A stretch of 64,000 bases of DNA, taken from the NCBI RefSeq assembly GCF_014836715.1, contig NZ_JACSQI010000002.1:427126-491125 (forward strand), written 5' to 3'. Below, in pieces: positions 58,510 through 64,000 of this stretch. The position numbers were made by a program, and so were the translations under genes. The notes beneath the pieces were generated by a model. It was not told the origin of the DNA. It saw nothing but the letters and a program-made list of their open reading frames with translations, and searched no databases. The DNA comes from Escherichia whittamii. Lineage in GTDB: Bacteria > Pseudomonadota > Gammaproteobacteria > Enterobacterales > Enterobacteriaceae. Position 1 is the first letter of the stretch; each line of letters begins with the position of its first letter.

Positions 58510-60200
58510 GGGCTATCGCTCGCGCAGACCCGATTGCGCCCCGCTTGTTTTGCAAGATACAACCGCCGGTCGGCCAGAGACTGTAATTGTTCAAAATCAT
58601 AATCGCCGGTTTCCTCGCTGCTACTCACCCCCAGCGAGGCACTGATGCGTAGGGTCGTGCTTTTGGCGATCAACATTTCTTTTTCATTCAGCTTCAGGCG
58701 AATACGTTCGGCAACTTCCGTTGCCTGCGCCAGGTTAGCGCCAGGCAGAATCACGCAAAACTCCTCGCCGCCCACGCGTCCCGCAACGTCCTGTGAACGC
58801 AATGAACGACTGATTAATCCGGCAGCATGCGACAGCACACGATCGCCCGCCTGATGACCAAAGCGGTCATTAATCGCTTTAAAATGGTCAAGGTCGACCT
58901 GTATGACAGAAAACGGATGTTGGTGTACCTGACACAATTCGGCAAGCGGACGCGCTTTTTCGAACAATGCACCGCGGTTATACAAGCGCGTTAAGGTGTC
59001 ATGCCACGCCTGCCACTGCAACGAGTTTTGCAGGACATACATATTGCTGACCATCTGGCGAATTACATACCAGGAGATAAGTAACATCGTCGTAAAGAGC
59101 GCCCACAGAAGGGTTAACGCAATGCTGATGCTGCCGAAATCACCACGCACACCTTCACTAAGTGTATGAATACGCACCAATGCGCCGTCAAAATGGTCCA
59201 GCCGCTCCCAGCTAATGTAGCGACTGTTCATCCTGATGCCACCGCGCGTATCGTGTTCCATATCCTGCGCCAGAGATGCCAGCTCTCGAGGATCAAATAG
59301 CTCCTCCGACGAATGTTCTGGATTAGAGGAGGTCAATAACTTCAGTTTACTGTCGTAGAGTTGATATTCGCCATCCAGTTTTTTATCAATAGCGTTTTTT
59401 AGAAATTGCTGCATCGAGCGCACAGGGATACTCATCCCCAACACGCCATACCAGTAATTATCACTGTCGACCGGTACGCTTACGGTGACCTGCGGTTCAG
59501 TAACATTGTTATGGTCATGCTGAGAGGTAAACCAACGTACGCCACGTTGACGATTTTCTCGTTCTGATTGGCCGATAAACCAGGGTTGCGTGACAAATTC
59601 GTAGTAACGCGTAGGGACATTTCGGGTAAACAACGTCGGCTGCGTCGAAACGTAGAATCCGGCACGCGAGACATACATCGCCTGTTCAACCATCGAAGAA
59701 GAGTTGTGCGCCAGTCGCAGTAAGTAGCCGACTTCCAGTGCGGCAGTAATTTCATTGTCGAGTGATTTATTTTCGCGAGAAAGCTGATTTCCCTTGCTCA
59801 CTAACGCATCCGAGACACCGTTTACCGACAGGGTGCGTCGTCTGTTAAGTTCGATTTGCCAGGCGTGCTCGTCGCGATGTTGTTCAAACTCGACAACAGC
59901 GTTTCGCATAGAGGTGAAATCCAGCGGCGCAACAAGGGCTTCACGCATTCCATTACGTAAAAAAATCAGTTTATCGACGTTATATTGCAACTGCTTGTCG
60001 AGCGCGTTGGCAACGTTTTCCAGATGATTACGTTGGCTGGAGATATAGGCGTCTTCCAGCACCACGACTTCACGCCAGGTGAGCAAAGTGGAGAAGATCA
60101 ACACCACGATAAAGCACAGATTAACGACATGACCAGGCCCCAGGCGGCGCGCGAGTTTTTTTAGCCAGCTCTGGTTTTCCATTTTTGTCTCGTGCTGCAC
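58506..60200 (-). CDS. dgcQ: Diguanylate cyclase DgcQ (YedQ)
   Basis: 564 residues from GTG 60200, the K-12 start. Two membrane segments (about 20-40 and about 355-380) flank a periplasmic CHASE7-like sensor. The C-terminal GGDEF domain has GGEEF with an intact inhibitory I-site RSQD five residues upstream. It makes cyclic di-GMP, favouring cellulose and curli over motility, fitting its neighbourhood of flagellar and capsule regulators. Confidence 0.95.
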   Translation of the reverse strand: MQHETKMENQSWLKKLARRLGPGHVVNLCFIVVLIFSTLLTWREVVVLEDAYISSQRNHLENVANALDKQLQYNVDKLIFLRNGMREALVAPLDFTSMRNAVVEFEQHRDEHAWQIELNRRRTLSVNGVSDALVSKGNQLSRENKSLDNEITAALEVGYLLRLAHNSSSMVEQAMYVSRAGFYVSTQPTLFTRNVPTRYYEFVTQPWFIGQSERENRQRGVRWFTSQHDHNNVTEPQVTVSVPVDSDNYWYGVLGMSIPVRSMQQFLKNAIDKKLDGEYQLYDSKLKLLTSSNPEHSSEELFDPRELASLAQDMEHDTRGGIRMNSRYISWERLDHFDGALVRIHTLSEGVRGDFGSISIALTLLWALFTTMLLISWYVIRQMVSNMYVLQNSLQWQAWHDTLTRLYNRGALFEKARPLAELCQVHQHPFSVIQVDLDHFKAINDRFGHQAGDRVLSHAAGLISRSLRSQDVAGRVGGEEFCVILPGANLAQATEVAERIRLKLNEKEMLIAKSTTLRISASLGVSSSEETGDYDFEQLQSLADRRLYLAKQAGRNRVCASDSP

Positions 60201-60284
60201 CCTAACGACTCCCAACCTGCTTTTTTATGATTCTGGCATAACCTGGCGATAGCGTACCGCAAAACAGCGATAATTTTATAATGT

Positions 60285-60500
60285 TGGCATGATACGAGGC
60301 ATCAGGCATTCGATACTGACGCTGGCGCAACTGCCGGATGCGGCGTGAATGCCTTATCCGGCCTACTTTTGATTCTACTGCCAGACATCGTTATTTTTAT
60401 AACGTAGGCATGATAAGACGCGACAGCGTCGCATCAGGCATTCCATGCAGACGCTGGCACAACTGCCGGATGCGGCGTGAACGCCACATCCGGCCTGGTG
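60285..60500. repeat. BIME (paired REP elements) between dgcQ and yodC
   Basis: Two nearly identical units carry ctgccggatgcggcgtgaa.gcc...atccggcct (60331-60366 and 60462-60497), each preceded by gcatcaggcattc.at.c.gacgctggc. This is a typical bacterial interspersed mosaic element. Confidence 0.85.
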
Positions 60501-60514
60501 TTAATTGCACACTT

Positions 60515-60697
60515 TCAAACTTCTTCCGACGAACTACTCCCCTCCCCCGGAACAAGCTCGGTTTCATGAAAAGCTTCCCGCTTGACCCCATAACCGTCAT
60601 ACCACCGGCACTCAACCATACCGCTGGAATACCCGGTGACAATCATCCGCGGGCCGCCCTCTTTTACCGTGACTTCCTCACTAACCATAAAGCTCAT
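60515..60697 (-). CDS. yodC: YodC family protein
   Basis: 60 residues (MSFMVSEEVTVKEGGPRMIV then TGYSSGMVECRWYDG), the DUF2158 family, full length. Function unknown. The start follows a good aggag site. Confidence 0.93.
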   Translation of the reverse strand: MSFMVSEEVTVKEGGPRMIVTGYSSGMVECRWYDGYGVKREAFHETELVPGEGSSSSEEV

Positions 60698-60775
60698 ACT
60701 CGCCTCCTTTTTTCGAGTGAAACTTGTTCACCTTAGTCGAGGATGGCGAATTTTGCATAACAGCCGATGTGAATT

Positions 60776-61693
60776 TTAATGTGCCTGGCCGCGCATTTTC
60801 GCTACCACTTTCACTCCCAGCACCACGATGCCACCGATGATAAATCCAAGAATCAGATTTAAAACAGTCGGTAATATCATCGCCACCAGCGCGTTCTGCT
60901 GTTCGGCAAAATGTTCAATGGCATGATGCAGCGGCGCGATGCCATGCACCACAATGCCGCCACCAACCAGGAACATCGCCAGCGTGCCGACAACCGATAA
61001 CGCTTTCATCAGCCAGGGCGCGATAATCAACAGCCCCTTACCCAACGCCTGCATCAACGTACTGGACTTTTCTGCCAGCCAGTAGCCCAGGTCATCAATC
61101 TTAACGATAATCCCCACCAGGCCATACACGCCAATCGTTACCACCAGAGCAATCCCTGAGAGCACCAGCACCTGATTAATCAGCGGCGCTTCCGCCACAA
61201 TGCCCAGCGTGATGGCGACAATTTCCGCAGACAAAATAAAATCGGTGCGAATGGCCCCTTTTATTTTGTCCTTTTCAAACTTGAGCGGGTCTTGCGCCGC
61301 CAGTTTTTCCAGACGCTGCTGACTCTGCGCCGGGTCATCTTTGTGCTTACGCGCCTCCAGCATATGTAGCACTTTCTCTACCCCTTCAAAGCAGAGAAAC
61401 GCACCACCAATCATCAACAGTGGCGTAATTGCCCACGGGATAAATGCACTGATGATCAGCGCCAGCGGCACCAGAATCACTTTGTTGATTAGCGATCCCT
61501 TCGCCACGCCCCAGACCACAGGAAGTTCCCGGTTGGCACGCACACCTGAAACTTGTTGCGCATTGAGCGACAAGTCATCTCCTAATACACCGGCGGTTTT
61601 CTTCGCCGCCAGCTTGCCCATCACGGAGATATCGTCCAGCAAAGTGGCGATATCATCGAGCAACGTCAGTAAACTACTCCCGGCCAAAAGCAT
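60776..61693 (-). CDS. yedI: Inner membrane protein YedI (DUF808)
   Basis: 305 residues, DUF808 family: [26 protein letters not shown] at the start and about six hydrophobic segments. Function not established. It is transcribed divergently from yedA. Confidence 0.94.
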   Translation of the reverse strand: MLLAGSSLLTLLDDIATLLDDISVMGKLAAKKTAGVLGDDLSLNAQQVSGVRANRELPVVWGVAKGSLINKVILVPLALIISAFIPWAITPLLMIGGAFLCFEGVEKVLHMLEARKHKDDPAQSQQRLEKLAAQDPLKFEKDKIKGAIRTDFILSAEIVAITLGIVAEAPLINQVLVLSGIALVVTIGVYGLVGIIVKIDDLGYWLAEKSSTLMQALGKGLLIIAPWLMKALSVVGTLAMFLVGGGIVVHGIAPLHHAIEHFAEQQNALVAMILPTVLNLILGFIIGGIVVLGVKVVAKMRGQAH

Positions 61694-61863
61694 TCCCTCT
61701 CATTTTTTCGTTGACGCGCTAAGTATGAAGCAAAATCGGCTTGCCTGATACTTACTTGATAGGTCAACATTTTTTTAACAATTAAGCACAATTATATCTC
61801 TCGCCAGCAGAATGATTTTCACGTTTACTATGAACCACCTTTTTATTTCCACCGTGAGGGATT

Positions 61864-62784
61864 ATGCGTTTCCGCCAGTTGTTACCGCTTTTTGGCGCGC
61901 TGTTTGCGTTGTATATCATTTGGGGCTCGACCTATTTTGTCATTCGGATTGGCGTGGAAAGCTGGCCACCGTTAATGATGGCGGGAGTGCGATTTTTGGC
62001 AGCAGGTATTTTATTGATGGCATTTTTACTGCTGCGTGGGCACAAATTGCCACCGCTACGTCCCCTGCTCAACGCCGCGCTGATTGGCCTGTTACTGCTG
62101 GCTGTCGGTAACGGTATGGTAACGGTTGCCGAACATCAAAACGTCCCTTCCGGCATTGCCGCCGTGGTGGTGGCAACGGTGCCCCTCTTTACCCTGTGCT
62201 TCAGCCGCCTGTTTGGTATTAAAACGCGCAAACTGGAATGGGTAGGTATCGCCATCGGGCTTGCCGGAATCATCATGCTCAATAGTGGCGGCAATTTAAG
62301 CGGTAACCCGTGGGGTGCAATGCTGATTTTAATCGGCTCAATTAGCTGGGCGTTTGGCTCGGTTTATGGCTCGCGCATTACCTTGCCGGTGGGGATGATG
62401 GCAGGCGCGATTGAGATGCTGGCGGCAGGCGTAGTGTTAATGATCGCGTCGATGATTGCGGGTGAAAAACTGACAGCTGTCCCTTCGCTTTCAGGTTTTC
62501 TGGCTGTTGGATATTTGACGCTGTTTGGCTCGATTATCGCCATCAACGCTTATATGTATTTAATCCGCAATGTCAGTCCGGCTCTGGCCACCAGCTACGC
62601 TTATGTCAATCCCGTGGTCGCGGTATTGCTGGGGACGGGGCTGGGTGGCGAAACGCTGTCGAAGATTGAATGGCTGGCGCTGGGGGTGATTGTCTTCGCA
62701 GTGGTGCTGGTTACGTTGGGGAAATATCTCTTTCCGGCTAAACCCGTTGTCAATCCAGTCATTCAGGATACATCAAGCGAGTAA
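61864..62784 (+). CDS. yedA: EamA/DMT-family transporter YedA
   Basis: 306 residues, ten predicted membrane helices in two EamA repeats (IIWGSTYFVIRIGVES; GSISWAFGSVYGSRI). It is a probable exporter of small metabolites, linked in K-12 to amino acid and drug efflux. It ends 12 bases inside the convergent vsr gene. Confidence 0.95.
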   Translation: MRFRQLLPLFGALFALYIIWGSTYFVIRIGVESWPPLMMAGVRFLAAGILLMAFLLLRGHKLPPLRPLLNAALIGLLLLAVGNGMVTVAEHQNVPSGIAAVVVATVPLFTLCFSRLFGIKTRKLEWVGIAIGLAGIIMLNSGGNLSGNPWGAMLILIGSISWAFGSVYGSRITLPVGMMAGAIEMLAAGVVLMIASMIAGEKLTAVPSLSGFLAVGYLTLFGSIIAINAYMYLIRNVSPALATSYAYVNPVVAVLLGTGLGGETLSKIEWLALGVIVFAVVLVTLGKYLFPAKPVVNPVIQDTSSE

Positions 62785-63243
62785 ATGCATCCCCTGAGTG
62801 TCGATCTGCGCGCTGGCGCCCTCGCCGCAGATCCACTCTTCCAGACGCTCGGTAAGTGCCGCGTCCGTTAATTTCTCCCGTCCGCGTAACGCACATTCCC
62901 AGACAATCAATACGCGCCAGCCGAGTTCCTGCAAACGGCTGATATCACGCCGATCGCGCTCGACATTTTTACCTATCTTCTCCAGCCAAAAATCTGTTCT
63001 CGTGGCAGGCACTTTAAACAGATAGCAATGGTGATGGTGCCAGAAGCAACCGTGGGCAAATATCACACAGCGATATTCATCAAGGACAAAATCCGGACGT
63101 CCGGGAAGATTGGCCTCCTGAACACGAAACGCCAGCCCCTGCTCAGTTAACAGGCTGGCAAGACGTTTCTCGATTGCCGTATCGCGCGTGGCAATCGCGC
63201 GCATATTTTTGCTGCGCGTGGCCTTATCGTGAACGTCGGCCAT
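62773..63243 (-). CDS. vsr: Very short patch repair endonuclease
   Basis: 156 residues from ATG 63243 ([21 protein letters not shown]). The nuclease core [22 protein letters not shown] includes the metal Asp (residue 51), and ALRGREKL is intact. Vsr nicks the T of T:G mismatches that arise by deamination of Dcm-methylated cytosine. Its start lies inside the 3' end of dcm (20-base overlap), as in K-12. Confidence 0.96.
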   Translation of the reverse strand: MADVHDKATRSKNMRAIATRDTAIEKRLASLLTEQGLAFRVQEANLPGRPDFVLDEYRCVIFAHGCFWHHHHCYLFKVPATRTDFWLEKIGKNVERDRRDISRLQELGWRVLIVWECALRGREKLTDAALTERLEEWICGEGASAQIDTQGMHLLA

Positions 63244-64000
63244 GTTGTGTTTCTCGCTGACGCAACGCCACCGCCTGTCGGATTTTTGGTTCGAGCAGTT
63301 TTGCCACCGCGGCAAAGACCGGTACGACCACCGAATTACCGAACTGACGATAGGCCTGCGTATCGGAAACCGGTATACGGAATTTCGCCTCTCCCGGCGC
63401 TTCAAAGCCCATCAGGCGCGCGCATTCGCGAGGCGTTAATCTTCGTGGGCGATGTTGCTGATTCTGCGGATCGTCAAAGTCTTTCTCACCTGTCGCCATA
63501 TCCCAGCCACGATCGATTAAAATTTCCGCGCCGTCTTTATAATAACGGGCAGAAAGCGTGCGCGTGACACTTTGCGGATTGTTCGGATAAACCATCCCAT
63601 AACCGAAGCCGTTACCGCGCGCCTGATGTTTTTTCGCATAGCGATAGAGATACTTCCATAGCACCGGCGTCAGGATATATTTCGCTTCGACCATCGGGTC
63701 CAGCAACTGCGCCAGCGTCACTCGCTGCGCCGGGAAACAATCGCTAATGTCACGCAGGGTGAAATCTTCTTTCAGATTAAGATCGCGACGAAAGCCCACC
63801 AGCACGATGCGCTCACGGTGCTGCGGTAGAAAATGTTTGCCATCGATGATTTTCGGATCGTCCGGGCCGTTATCTTCTGCATCGGCGACGTCATAGCCCA
63901 GTTCGTCCAGCGTCTGCATGATGATGCGGAACGTTTTACCCTGGTCGTGGCTTTTCAGGGTTTTGACGGTTTCGAGCACAAAAATCCCCCGCCGCCGAGC
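63224..64000 (-). CDS. dcm: DNA-cytosine methyltransferase Dcm, partial (5' end beyond window)
   Basis: The last 258 codons of a protein of about 472. It methylates the second C of CCWGG. Motif VIII ([10 protein letters not shown]), motif IX ([15 protein letters not shown]) and motif X ([11 protein letters not shown]) are seen, with the target-recognition region between. Near the cut end the usual ENV of motif VI reads LETVK. The gene continues past 64000. It overlaps vsr. Confidence 0.95.
   Translation of the reverse strand, partial: ARRRGIFVLETVKTLKSHDQGKTFRIIMQTLDELGYDVADAEDNGPDDPKIIDGKHFLPQHRERIVLVGFRRDLNLKEDFTLRDISDCFPAQRVTLAQLLDPMVEAKYILTPVLWKYLYRYAKKHQARGNGFGYGMVYPNNPQSVTRTLSARYYKDGAEILIDRGWDMATGEKDFDDPQNQQHRPRRLTPRECARLMGFEAPGEAKFRIPVSDTQAYRQFGNSVVVPVFAAVAKLLEPKIRQAVALRQRETQHGRRSR

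Overview
The window comes from an Escherichia genome, E. coli or a very close relative. From about 19.8 kb to the right end it follows the gene order that E. coli K-12 has between leuZ and dcm: leuZ-cysT-glyW, pgsA, uvrC, uvrY, yecF, sdiA, tcyN-tcyL-dcyD, tcyJ, fliZ-fliA, fliC, fliDST, amyA, yedD, yedEF, fliE, fliF to fliR, rcsA, dsrB, yodD, dsrA, mpgP, dgcQ, yodC, yedI, yedA, vsr, dcm. The proteins match the K-12 ones from memory at nearly full length. Three blocks depart from this backbone.

Block 1 (1 to about 19.7 kb) is a truncated prophage next to the glyW-cysT-leuZ tRNA operon, with an AT-rich accessory cluster on its far side. The prophage has an integrase with a DUF4224 partner, a CsrA-like protein, a Gp157 protein, a large RecE-N/annealing-type recombination protein, a DicA-like repressor with a divergent DicC/Cro-like gene, a YmfL/CII-like regulator, a replication initiator, a DnaB-type helicase, small ORFs, and an ORF6N/ORF6C antirepressor preceded by a probable C4 antisense RNA. 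It ends at an IS200/IS605-family right end with a tnpB fragment. No packaging, head, tail or lysis genes are visible. Beyond it (1-7.4 kb) are a two-gene ATPase plus Toprim-like module that looks like anti-phage defence, an LprI-like lipoprotein, a GIY-YIG nuclease, and an ImmA/IrrE protease next to a two-helix membrane protein.

Block 2 (about 27.6 to 32.3 kb) is an insertion that separates tcyJ (cystine-binding protein) from dcyD-tcyL-tcyN. It carries a large Gly/Asn-rich autotransporter bordered by fragments of an IS30-family transposase, a P4-type integrase and an IS3-family transposase. The autotransporter is split by one extra G in a run of seven, so it looks phase-variable and currently off.

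Block 3 (42.4 to 44.8 kb), between yedF and fliE, holds a DUF1398-like protein, a PliG-like lysozyme inhibitor and an orphan Ig-like protein whose C-terminus resembles inverse autotransporters. I do not see yedK there.

The flagellar genes form the core of the window: sigma-28 and FliZ, the flagellin filament and cap with chaperones, the MS ring, C ring, export ATPase complex and export gate. Sigma-28 promoters are readable before fliC and fliD. The right end carries capsule and stress regulators (rcsA with its RcsAB box, the DsrA small RNA), a diguanylate cyclase, and the vsr-dcm pair, with dcm running off the window.
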